From Flagellimonas sp. 389 (GTDB lineage Bacteria; Bacteroidota; Bacteroidia; Flavobacteriales; Flavobacteriaceae): a DNA stretch of 64,000 bases. Position 1 is the stretch's first letter; every line of letters begins with the position of its first letter. Location of the stretch: positions 316,473-380,472 of the forward strand of contig NZ_JAHCMU010000001.1 of assembly GCF_018449435.1 (NCBI RefSeq), written 5' to 3'. Made by a program: the position numbers and the translations under genes. Under the pieces are notes generated by a model. It worked only from the letters and a program-made list of their open reading frames with translations. It did not search any database and was not told the origin of the DNA. This document shows positions 1-7,003 of the stretch, one piece after another.

Positions 1-1579
1 AATTAAATATCGACCGCACATCATCATAAACCCTTTCAAAATTGGTTGTCAATTCAGCTTGTGAAAACTGCTTTGTTTCTTCTGGCAACTGTCTTTTAAT
101 ATTAGCTAATTTAAACTGCACTTTCTTATCCCGCCCGTCAGCATAGGTAATAAATTCGCCTTGTTTCAACCTGAAGAAAACATCGGCTCTTATCTTTGGG
201 ATTTCCTTTTCTCCCGTAGTAATGCGCGTATCAAAATCTAGATTATGACCACGACTTATACTCTTGGTCGGGTCTTTTATTATTTCAAAAAAACGTTCGT
301 AGTATTTAGCAGTATCTGGGTCATTTACCTTACCAAAAAACTGATAGGATAGATTGCTCAATATGGCTTTACTTGCCTTATCTCCATACATCATATCGTT
401 CTGAATTTTGTCCTGCATCACGTAAATAGTAGCGATGTCGTAACTACGCAACGTTGCAGGAATTCGATGCATATTCAATAATCGGATGGTAGGCGCTTCT
501 TCCATCAACAAAAATGAAGGTTTTGAATTTCGCACACTCATTTGCTTGGTAATCGTGTGAATAATAGTTGCGATTACAGGCGAGTAAGAGGTCTCAAATT
601 TTGGGTTGTTCACTACGGAAATGATTGCAGGATTATTTTCGCTATTAATATTCAGTGGTACTTCGTCTCCGGACAATGCCATAAAAATGCGTTGTGTGCT
701 AATTCGCTTTAGCGCATTGGCCAGAGTACTTTTTACACCAGCGGTCTGCCTATCTGAATCCTTGCCACTAATAAAAGCATCAGCCATTGCTCTCGATGTT
801 GTATTTGTTTCTAAAAATTGGATAAGACTATCCGTGTCCAATAATTGATAAATAGCTATTAAATGAGGTAGGGTGCAATATTTAGGATAGTCAGTTTTTA
901 GTTTCCAAATCAAACCACCAATCAAACCTTCAGCAGCATCGTTGAAGAATTTTGTCGTGCCAGTTGTTCCGCTTTCTCTTTGCTCTAAAAGGTTTTCAAT
1001 TAACACCCGTGACACCTCATTTACGCTTTCCTCGTTCTCTAAATAGCGTGGTGCAATAGGATTTACCCGATGGATAATTTTATCAAAGGAAATAACCTTA
1101 AACGGAATATCGCTATCCTTGAAAAGTGGATATGCCATTTCAGTAAGCTCGAAATCTTTGTAATCGTGGATGATACCACAAAAACCTTCCTTTCGAAAGT
1201 GTTTCAAGAATCCATATGCAACGCTTTCGGTTTTACCACTTCCCGCAGAACCTATGATAGATGCGCCACGTTTAATATTGTCTAATTTAAAATTGCCTTT
1301 GGTGGTAGCGAAGTTGACCTGATATTTACCTTCGCCATTTATCGGCTCGTCCGTTTTATGAAGAAACACATACATTCCTATGTTAATTAATATGAGAGGG
1401 CAAACCAAATACAGGGCAATAATAGTCAATGCGTTTTCCTCTTTTAAATAAAAGACCATTGCACCAAGCACGAGAATATTGATGATAAAGGCATACCGAC
1501 TTACCTGAAAAACCGCATAGAAAACGATACTGGTCAGTCCAATAATTGAAAGTGTCGTTATGAGATTATCTACCTGCAT
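1..1579 (-). CDS. TraG/VirD4-type conjugal coupling ATPase (3' end cut by window)
   Basis: Type IV coupling protein that would link the relaxase-DNA complex to the mating channel at the inner membrane. I read the frame from the ATG at 1579 to the window edge without a stop (about 526 codons). The first 75 residues hold roughly three hydrophobic segments. Walker A is GSAGSGKT at residues 110-117 (bases 1229-1252), and the Walker B-like LLMEEAP lies near residue 360. The start is 5 bp after the relaxase stop, so the two are probably co-transcribed and translationally linked. Family assignment to TraG/TraD/VirD4-like proteins of Bacteroidota elements is from motif order. The C-terminus is outside the window, so completeness is unknown. 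Confidence 0.88.
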   Translation of the reverse strand, partial: MQVDNLITTLSIIGLTSIVFYAVFQVSRYAFIINILVLGAMVFYLKEENALTIIALYLVCPLILINIGMYVFLHKTDEPINGEGKYQVNFATTKGNFKLDNIKRGASIIGSAGSGKTESVAYGFLKHFRKEGFCGIIHDYKDFELTEMAYPLFKDSDIPFKVISFDKIIHRVNPIAPRYLENEESVNEVSRVLIENLLEQRESGTTGTTKFFNDAAEGLIGGLIWKLKTDYPKYCTLPHLIAIYQLLDTDSLIQFLETNTTSRAMADAFISGKDSDRQTAGVKSTLANALKRISTQRIFMALSGDEVPLNINSENNPAIISVVNNPKFETSYSPVIATIIHTITKQMSVRNSKPSFLLMEEAPTIRLLNMHRIPATLRSYDIATIYVMQDKIQNDMMYGDKASKAILSNLSYQFFGKVNDPDTAKYYERFFEIIKDPTKSISRGHNLDFDTRITTGEKEIPKIRADVFFRLKQGEFITYADGRDKKVQFKLANIKRQLPEETKQFSQAELTTNFERVYDDVRSIFN

Positions 1580-1584
1580 ACACG

Positions 1585-2616
1585 TTAAATTCCAATGGAA
1601 CTTGATTTAATTGCTATTTCAGCGCCACGTCTTAATCTTTTGAAAACACGTAGCGCAATTTGCGCCTGACTTACTGGAATACCTGGCACAACAGGCAATC
1701 CTGATTTGCTTATGATTTTGAATGCCAATGCCTTCTCGTTGGCTGGCAGTTTCATCAAGGCAGAAAAGTAAAGATTTGGGTTCTTGACAAATGTTTTTTT
1801 CGCCTTGTAGGTCTCTGCATAGTTTCGCTTATATCCAAAAGTTTTATCAAAGGTTTGTTCCGCTTTCGCGAAAAACGCATCACGGTCAAAACCTCGTTTT
1901 ACAGTTTTACCGTGCATTTCAACTTCTGAAGCTTTGTGTTTGCTACCAGGTGAAAGACTTACAGAATTAGAAGCATCCTTTCGGCTCACGATGATATGGA
2001 TGTGGCTTTGCTCACCGTCCTTTTTCATTCCTTGGACTATCCGTTTTCCATTTTGTTGGTGCGGTGCTTGTTTTTCGAGTTTAGCAATTTCCTTTTTCAT
2101 CCTCTTAATATTTCCCTCAGCTCGTCCTTCTTGGATATTTCGAATTTCCGTTTTGAGCTGAAGTATTTTCGTTGCATACGGTTGGTTTTCTTTAATCTGA
2201 AAATCTGTTCCTTTAAAAGTTCTCAGATGTTCGATTTTCGCAAAGTATTTTACATCATCAACCGTAATGGGTCGTCCGTTAATTTCCCGATTAAAGGATG
2301 CCACATAATCCTTCATCAACTCACGAGTGTACGCCTTTAAATCTTGGCTGTTATTTTGCAATTTTCTTAATTCATATTTTGAAGGACTGACTGTAATCGA
2401 ATAAAACTTGGGTTCTTTCTTTTTCAGTTTTGCGGTGTTACCGCCAATTTCCTTGACCACTTCTTCAGCGGAAATCTCGTCGCTATATTGATTAAAAAAA
2501 TGTTCCATATCCTGTTGTTCCAAACCTTCATTTTCTTTCTCTAAATAGCCTACAAAATCCGCTGAACTTTGTGAGTAATTGTTGCCCAATTTTTGAGGTG
2601 TGATTGTGATATACAT
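1585..2616 (-). CDS. MobB-type relaxase/mobilisation nuclease
   Basis: Predicted DNA relaxase of 343 aa that nicks oriT and is carried into the recipient. A conserved strand, FYSITVSPSK, lies at residues 71-80, and a histidine motif, HIHIIVSRKD, at 205-214 matches the metal-binding HxH signature of MobB/DUF5712-like relaxases of Bacteroidota. A lysine-rich, probably helical stretch (about 150-185) separates them. Upstream, 11 bp away, is the BtgA-like accessory gene, and downstream is the coupling ATPase, the usual mobilisation order. The nicking tyrosine cannot be assigned with certainty; several N-terminal tyrosines (Y2, Y14, Y24) are candidates. Relaxase identity is well supported by motif and neighbours; the exact subfamily is inferred. 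Confidence 0.88.
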   Translation of the reverse strand: MYITITPQKLGNNYSQSSADFVGYLEKENEGLEQQDMEHFFNQYSDEISAEEVVKEIGGNTAKLKKKEPKFYSITVSPSKYELRKLQNNSQDLKAYTRELMKDYVASFNREINGRPITVDDVKYFAKIEHLRTFKGTDFQIKENQPYATKILQLKTEIRNIQEGRAEGNIKRMKKEIAKLEKQAPHQQNGKRIVQGMKKDGEQSHIHIIVSRKDASNSVSLSPGSKHKASEVEMHGKTVKRGFDRDAFFAKAEQTFDKTFGYKRNYAETYKAKKTFVKNPNLYFSALMKLPANEKALAFKIISKSGLPVVPGIPVSQAQIALRVFKRLRRGAEIAIKSSSIGI

Positions 2617-2627
2617 AGCTCAAATAT

Positions 2628-3008
2628 TTAGAGCTGATTGCTTGGGTTTTGCTTTTCGCGAAAGCGTACTTCCTTTTTTTCTTCGGCATATTTCTTTTCT
2701 ACAATCAGCGGTTTCTTGGTTGGTTCTTCTGTTTTAAAAAGGGATTGAATCATCGCTACCGTAGGTTTTGTTTGTGTCTTTTCTACGTCTCTCATTATGG
2801 CAATAACTGCATTTATTCTTTTTAAGAGTTTTGCTTCAATGGTTCGCCCTGTCGGACCTAATTTTTCTTTTGGCGATATTTCGTTGTAGAAGAAGAAATC
2901 GAGCATTGTAGTCATCGCTTCGGTGTGCGATTTGAAGTAAGTGCGTGAGAATGTTTGGAAACGTTTTGCAGTTTCCTTTTTAAATCTAATTCCAATAAAT
3001 GAGTCCAT
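2628..3008 (-). CDS. BfmA/BtgA-type mobilisation accessory protein
   Basis: Small (126 aa) protein resembling the BfmA/BtgA family, which binds oriT and helps the relaxase. It opens with MDSFIGIRFKKETAKRF, a ribbon-helix-helix-like start typical of DNA-binding relaxosome factors. A conserved middle contains EKLGPTGRTIEAKLLKRINAV, followed by a charged tail. It sits directly upstream of the relaxase gene, with the repeat-rich candidate oriT immediately upstream of its own start. The palindrome TTTCGCGAAA lies inside its 3' end (2654-2663). DNA binding is inferred from family membership and position. Confidence 0.82.
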   Translation of the reverse strand: MDSFIGIRFKKETAKRFQTFSRTYFKSHTEAMTTMLDFFFYNEISPKEKLGPTGRTIEAKLLKRINAVIAIMRDVEKTQTKPTVAMIQSLFKTEEPTKKPLIVEKKYAEEKKEVRFREKQNPSNQL

Positions 3009-3440
3009 ATTTCGCCTATTTGTCGCAAAATCTTCCCTAAAAATGGGCGTTTACAGCCCGTTTGTCGCAAATAGCTGATAGTTAGGAAATTAAAATATAT
3101 TCAAATCACTGGAAATCAGCTATTTGAAAACGAAAAGGAATCCGAAACATCGCGCAGCGTGTTACCCTCTTGCTATTCCTTTTCGTCCCGCTCGCGGGAC
3201 AAAAATCCATACAATCCGACTAAAAAGTCGATTGCCATTTTTAGGAAAAATGATTCTCCGATATGTGATTTATTTGATGTGTAAGGGTATCGGCGAAAGT
3301 CAAAAATTGGATAACCCTACTTTAATTTGTATGCTGAATTTCAGCATTGTAAATATACATTTTTTTTCTTGAATAGGATTTGAATTGTATGCAAAAACAC
3401 CTCTAAAAATATAGAGGTGCGTCAATCAAGGTTTCAAATT
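3009..3440. other. Intergenic region with candidate oriT and hairpins
   Basis: About 430 bp without a convincing gene between the BtgA-like gene and a small hypothetical gene. It contains direct repeats, a 12-bp inverted repeat (listed separately) and a hairpin GTCCCGC/GCGGGAC at 3185-3200 (7-bp stem, 2-nt loop) followed by A residues. A shorter CGACT/AGTCG hairpin lies near 3218-3231. An 82-codon plus-strand reading frame here has no recognisable features and overlaps these structures, so I do not call it a gene. Confidence 0.6.
3018..3126. other. Candidate oriT: direct and inverted repeats upstream of mob genes
   Basis: TTTGTCGCAAA occurs twice in the same orientation (3019-3029 and 3061-3071). 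A small GGGC/GCCC hairpin lies between the copies. The second copy runs into one arm of a perfect 12-bp inverted repeat, CAAATAGCTGAT (3068-3079) with ATCAGCTATTTG (3115-3126). The block begins 10 bp upstream of the BtgA-like start codon. Relaxosome targets commonly have this pattern and location, so oriT is the leading inference. Operators for autoregulation of the mob operon would look similar. Confidence 0.5.
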
Positions 3441-3638
3441 TTAAGGATTGAAAACATAGGTATACGAATATAAGTTTCGCATCGCTTCTTCTTCAATCAT
3501 AGTTTCAAAACAGGTGTGATTTTTATTTACGTATTTGCGAATACTATCGCCAAATTTTCGTTTCACATCTTCTTTGGAATTTTCCAATAATCGGTTTTGA
3601 GTCTCTTCGCTCAGGTCTGTAAAATTGAGATATACCAT
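3441..3638 (-). CDS. Small hypothetical protein of the mobile element
   Basis: A 65-aa acidic/basic mixed protein with no signal peptide or membrane segment. The N-terminus reads MVYLNFTDLSEETQNRLLEN, suggesting an amphipathic helical protein. I do not recognise the family with certainty. It lies 11 bp downstream of the RadC-like JAB gene on the same strand, so it probably belongs to the same transcript. Small acidic proteins in this position are common in Bacteroidota mobile elements, but no function can be stated. Confidence 0.55.
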   Translation of the reverse strand: MVYLNFTDLSEETQNRLLENSKEDVKRKFGDSIRKYVNKNHTCFETMIEEEAMRNLYSYTYVFNP

Positions 3639-3649
3639 AGCTGTTCGTT

Positions 3650-4099
3650 TTACAAAATTCCATTATCAGAAAAACTATAGTAATCTCCATCGGGTGCAAA
3701 TATTAAATGGTCTAACAGTCTGATGTCAAAAACAGATGCAGCTTTCTTAATTCTATTTGTCAATTTTATGTCTGCCTCACTTGGCTCTAACTTGCCACTC
3801 GGGTGATTATGTGCTAATATCAATCCTACGGAAAGTGATTTTAAAACAGTGGCAAAAAGGATGCGCATATCAACCAATGTTCCCACAATTCCACCTTGCG
3901 AAATTTGGCAAATACCTTTTACTTTATTGCTGTTATTCAAGAGTACAATTTTAAATGTCTCTTGTAATTGCATTGTGCTTTTATCCCAATGTTCAAATAG
4001 GACTTCTGCAGCTTGAGACGAGGTAGATACTTTTACCCAATTTTTAGATTTGATACCACCGTGGTAACTTATTTTTATTTCATTAACTTGTGTTTTCAT
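3650..4099 (-). CDS. RadC-like JAB/JAMM domain protein
   Basis: A 149-aa protein of the RadC/JAB family frequently carried on Bacteroidota integrative elements; the biochemical role in that setting is unsettled. The zinc-binding JAMM signature is visible: E47, HNHP at 97-100, then S107 and D110. The usual N-terminal helix-hairpin-helix of full-length RadC is absent, as in other element-borne short forms. I chose the ATG at 4099 because the protein starts there with a normal family N-terminus; an upstream non-ATG extension adds 14 residues without support. Neighbours are SSB upstream and a small unknown downstream on the same strand. Confidence 0.85.
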   Translation of the reverse strand: MKTQVNEIKISYHGGIKSKNWVKVSTSSQAAEVLFEHWDKSTMQLQETFKIVLLNNSNKVKGICQISQGGIVGTLVDMRILFATVLKSLSVGLILAHNHPSGKLEPSEADIKLTNRIKKAASVFDIRLLDHLIFAPDGDYYSFSDNGIL

Positions 4100-4174
4100 T
4101 GTGTATATAATTAAGTGTGAATAATGAAAAAGAGGGCGCATCTTTCGACGGTTACGCCCTCTTTCGTTTTAGGT

Positions 4175-4519
4175 TTAGTTATCGCCTTTACTTCCGAGTA
4201 AAAGGATTTCATCTGCTACAACTTCCGTTACATAGCGTTGGTTACCATCATCAGTTGTGTAGGTTCTTGTTTTAAGTTTCCCAGTTACACCAACTTCCTT
4301 ACCCTTAACAACATACTTTTCTACGATTTCAGCAGTCTTGCCCCAGGCTACAACTGTATGCCAATTCGTATCTGTTTGTTTTTCGCCTTTGCTATCTTTG
4401 TAATACTCATTTGTAGCGATTGAAAAACGGGCTACTTTCTTTCCGCTTTCAAGGTTCGTAATTGTTGGTTCTTGTCCAATGTTTCCAATTAACTGTACGT
4501 GATTTTTAATAGTACTCAT
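4175..4519 (-). CDS. ssb: Single-stranded DNA-binding protein (short, element-encoded)
   Basis: Binds single-stranded DNA as an OB-fold tetramer, presumably protecting element DNA during transfer. The N-terminal region (NHVQLIGNIGQEP), the central TNWHTVVAWGKTAEIVEKYV and the GVTGKLKTRTY strand are classic SSB landmarks across its 114 aa. The protein ends a few residues after the OB fold. It lacks the glycine-rich linker and the acidic DDDIPF-like tip that normally recruits replication and repair proteins. It is the first gene of the minus-strand mobilisation block, 75 bp upstream of the RadC-like gene. The identity is firm; the mobile role is inferred from context. Confidence 0.93.
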   Translation of the reverse strand: MSTIKNHVQLIGNIGQEPTITNLESGKKVARFSIATNEYYKDSKGEKQTDTNWHTVVAWGKTAEIVEKYVVKGKEVGVTGKLKTRTYTTDDGNQRYVTEVVADEILLLGSKGDN

Positions 4520-4629
4520 AATAAAATATTTAAGTGATTTATAATTTCCCCTATTGATTTAAAACAGATTAAATTTTAAGGGGTGTTTGTTCTTTTCTTT
4601 CGTGCACCGCACAATGGATAGAGTGGGTT

Positions 4630-4740
4630 TTGTCAAGACTTTTAGGGTAAAATCAGGTGTGTTTGCGACGTAGTAAAATGCTCGCATTTTCAAGGAAGTA
4701 GAAACCTTATTTTTTACTAAAACTTGTATAGTCTTGACAA
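4630..4740. repeat. Long imperfect inverted repeat with central hairpin
   Basis: The outer arms are a perfect 11-bp inverted repeat, TTGTCAAGACT (4630-4640) with AGTCTTGACAA (4730-4740). The centre holds a perfect 7-bp hairpin AAAATGC/GCATTTT (4675-4690, 2-nt loop). The sequence between also pairs partially, for example TTTAG...AGGT on both arms. It lies upstream of ssb near the element end. It could form a roughly 110-nt stem in single-stranded DNA or RNA. A 62-codon frame covering it (4559-4747) shows no protein features and is not called. Confidence 0.6.
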
Positions 4741-4747
4741 GTTCCAT

Positions 4748-5270
4748 AAGGGCATTAGCAATTCTTTTAAACGCAGTTGCGTTTGAGCGTACCGATAGTT
4801 AAGCGAAATAAGTAGCTGTGGTTAAATTAGAATTGGTTATGTCGTTCCTGTTTTTCGACGACCCGAAAAACAATAAAGGCTTTATACATTATAAACCCCT
4901 TAAAATGTGTAAGACAGCGGTTTGGTTTTTAAGGATTTTCGAGGAAGCACTCAAGAAGGGCTTACCGCAAATTCTGTTAAGAAAACCGAAGTGATGGCTT
5001 TCCGATGAAAGGCGGACTTAATTCACAATTTTTGCTAGGGAATGTAGTGTTCCTTCCCAGAGCATCGGGAAGGGTTAACGGAATGGAAAGCTGAAATTGG
5101 GGATTGTGTCCAAGAATTATGTAGTGAAGCTCCTTTCTCGGAATGAAGCTTTTCGCGAAATGTAGGGGAATGTGCTGAGTGGGATAACAAAGACAGAACG
5201 CCTTCTGTTAAAAAGGTTGATATGATAATTGTACCAATCAGTTTATTTTTATCAATATTAAATACTATTA
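4748..5270. other. Non-coding element-end region with hairpin at 4849-4872
   Basis: About 520 bp in which I see no credible protein gene. A 9-bp hairpin TGTTTTTCG/CGAAAAACA with a 6-nt loop lies at 4849-4872, and one TTTCGCGAAA palindrome is at 5151-5160. The sequence GGAATGTAGTGTTCCTTCCC near 5039-5058 and the adjacent AGCATCGGGAAGG form further short pairings. The region lies between the SSB gene and the tRNA-like attachment remnant, so it is the terminal part of the mobile element. A structured RNA or recombination accessory sites are possible, but nothing is proven. Confidence 0.45.
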
Positions 5271-5285
5271 ATTGAAAAGAATTAC

Positions 5286-5293
5286 TACTTTTG
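5286..5293 (+). promoter_or_regulatory. Bacteroidota -7-like box TACTTTTG
   Basis: TACTTTTG matches the Bacteroidota -7 consensus TAnnTTTG exactly and is followed by GCATC, a context often seen ahead of stable RNA genes in flavobacteria. I find no good TTTG -33 box at normal spacing. Transcription from here would run through the tRNA-like remnant to the terminator at 5439-5465, about 160 nt. Confidence 0.3.
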
Positions 5294-5403
5294 CATCAGA
5301 CGAAAACAAGTTGAGCTATCAATCATTGAAAATAGGTCACAAATCGTCAACATTAATGAAGATATTTGGCAGAAGTGCCACGTCGATTGGGCTCGCTGAG
5401 CAA

Positions 5404-5428
5404 GGTTCGAGTCCCGTCCAGACCGCCA
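5404..5428 (+). pseudogene. tRNA 3'-end remnant, probable att site of the integrative element
   Basis: GGTTCGAGTCCCGTCCAGACC followed by GCCA reproduces a tRNA T-loop (TTCGAGT), the 3' acceptor strand CCAGACC, a discriminator G and CCA. The upstream half is not a tRNA: the five bases that should pair with CCCGT (CAAGG) mostly do not, and no D-arm or anticodon arm precedes it. This is what remains at one junction when an element integrates into a tRNA gene and duplicates its 3' end. The acceptor strand resembles Bacteroidota tRNA-Asp (5' GGTCTGG), but that identity is from memory. Confidence 0.65.
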
Positions 5429-5438
5429 GTAAAATCAA

Positions 5439-5465
5439 GGCCTCCGAGAGTTCGGGGGCTTTTTC
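5439..5465 (+). terminator. Rho-independent terminator of the former tRNA locus
   Basis: GCCTCCGA (5440-5447) pairs with TTCGGGGGC (5451-5459), with one T:G wobble and a tight loop, followed by a T run. It lies 11 bp after the tRNA CCA end, the normal place for a tRNA terminator, so it marks the chromosomal side of the junction. Confidence 0.8.
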
Positions 5466-5753
5466 AATTTGTTAACTTCCCTTAATATTTCCACTTTAAA
5501 CTAGAATTCAATTGTTATTGAATCAATCTTGGGACAAGTTTTACGAAATTTATGATTCGCTTTTGAAAGAAACTTGGCTAGCGAATCCATATTTAGAAGC
5601 AGTTATCCTTATGATCAATGCCTATATGAATTTCGCAGGAGGTATTACATATAATGAAATTATGGGACGGTACTTCAAAATCATTAGTCCCCTAATGCTA
5701 CATTTCTTGTAACTTTTACATCATTACTATTATTTACTGAAAACAGCTTTGGC

Positions 5754-5761
5754 TAAATTTG
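5754..5761 (+). promoter_or_regulatory. -7-like box TAAATTTG upstream of GH5
   Basis: TAAATTTG fits TAnnTTTG and sits 22 bp before the GH5 start codon. The -33 side is weak (TTTAC at 5733-5737). Position supports a promoter for the GH5 gene; activity is inferred. Confidence 0.35.
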
Positions 5762-5783
5762 ATAGTAAAAATTGATGATTAAG

Positions 5784-6959
5784 ATGAAAAATTTCACGTT
5801 AGCATTTGTTGTTTTATTTCATATCATTTCTTGCGGTTCAGAATCTGGGAGCATAACTATTGTACCAAGAGAAGAGGGTGTCCAGGAGCAACCAGTAAAC
5901 GAAAACCCTAGTGAAGAAAGTGGTGCTGCCAGTGAATTTGATGATGGAGTAATGCGAAACCTTTCATCTGTTGAAATTGTTGCCGAAATGAAGACAGGAT
6001 GGAATTTAGGAAATAGCCTAGACGCCGAAGGCCCAGATGAAACCTTTTGGGGTAATCCCGCAACAACACAAGCTATGATAGATGAAGTGTCCAACCGAGG
6101 GTTCAATACATTGAGAGTACCTGTTACCTGGCGTTTTCATCAGGGAGATGCCCCCAGTTATACCATAGAGGAAAGTTGGTTTGATAGGGTTGAAGAAGTG
6201 GTTAATTATGGAAGAGCCAATAACATGTATGTCATCATCAACGTACATCATGACGATCCTTGGATTATACCTACTTATGAAAAAGGTGATGAAGTAAAGG
6301 ACAGGCTTTCCAAACTATGGACACAAATTGCGAATAGATTCAAAAACTATAGCGACTACTTAATTTTTGAAACGCTAAACGAACCCCGCTTTGAAAACTC
6401 CCCAGAAGAATGGACGGGCGGAACTCTCGAAGGAAGGGATATGGTCAACCAATATCACCAAGTGAGTTTAGATGCTATTCGGGCCACTGGAGGAAACAAC
6501 AGTTTAAGGCAAATCATGATTTCTACCTATGCCGCCAGTACATTATCTCTTGCCATGGACGCCCTGATCGTTCCAAATGATGACCAAAGAACAATAATCT
6601 CCCTACATTCCTATTTTCCGTTCCCTTTCACATTAGAGGGAACCGACAGCACTTGGGGCACGGATGAGGACAAAGCACAGCTCGGGGCTGAAATGGATCG
6701 GATAAAGGCTAAATTTACTGACAATGGAAAAGCTGTGGTATTAGGGGAATGGGCCTCTGGCAACCAAAGTAACTTGGATGACCGTATTGCCCATGCAACA
6801 TTTTATGCCCAAGCCGCTGCGGAAAGAGGCTTTTCAAGTGTTTGGTGGGATAACGGAAATAGCAATGTTTCCAATGATGGGCTCGCTATTTTCAATAGAC
6901 AGAACCTGACTTGGCCCTTTGGTGAAATTGCCGATATTATTGTGGAAGCCAATAAATAA
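5784..6959 (+). CDS. GH5 endo-beta-glucanase lipoprotein (GH5_4-like)
   Basis: Predicted surface or periplasmic endo-acting glycoside hydrolase cleaving beta-1,4-glucan-type backbones (cellulose, xyloglucan or mixed-linkage glucan). From the ATG at 5784 the protein is 391 aa, with a lipoprotein signal ending at Cys17 (HIISC). A linker rich in E, S and P precedes the catalytic barrel. GWNLGNSLDA and the WGNP...GFNTLRVPVTW segment are typical of subfamily GH5_4. The acid/base is E200 in TLNEP and the nucleophile E322 in VLGEW. An upstream TTG/ATG pair at 5772-5777 could add four residues. It converges with the FG-GAP gene and is the first chromosomal gene after the integrated element. Confidence 0.9.
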   Translation: MKNFTLAFVVLFHIISCGSESGSITIVPREEGVQEQPVNENPSEESGAASEFDDGVMRNLSSVEIVAEMKTGWNLGNSLDAEGPDETFWGNPATTQAMIDEVSNRGFNTLRVPVTWRFHQGDAPSYTIEESWFDRVEEVVNYGRANNMYVIINVHHDDPWIIPTYEKGDEVKDRLSKLWTQIANRFKNYSDYLIFETLNEPRFENSPEEWTGGTLEGRDMVNQYHQVSLDAIRATGGNNSLRQIMISTYAASTLSLAMDALIVPNDDQRTIISLHSYFPFPFTLEGTDSTWGTDEDKAQLGAEMDRIKAKFTDNGKAVVLGEWASGNQSNLDDRIAHATFYAQAAAERGFSSVWWDNGNSNVSNDGLAIFNRQNLTWPFGEIADIIVEANK

Positions 6960-7003
6960 GATACAGTTAGTCTAATTTCAACATTACTTTACAATAATGT
7001 GTC

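Noticed and set aside
3185..3200. GTCCCGC/GCGGGAC hairpin as a terminator
   Set aside because: The stem is good, but the loop is only 2 nt and the T run exists only when read on the minus strand, where no gene ends at this point.
3124..3372. 82-codon plus-strand reading frame in the candidate oriT region
   Set aside because: No family features; overlaps several hairpins, and its strand opposes all neighbouring genes.
4559..4747. 62-codon minus-strand reading frame
   Set aside because: It coincides with the long inverted repeat, which explains its composition, and has no recognisable protein feature.
5512..5712. 66-codon plus-strand frame starting with TTG after the tRNA-type terminator
   Set aside because: No ATG, no promoter and no recognised family; may be a gene relic but cannot be supported.
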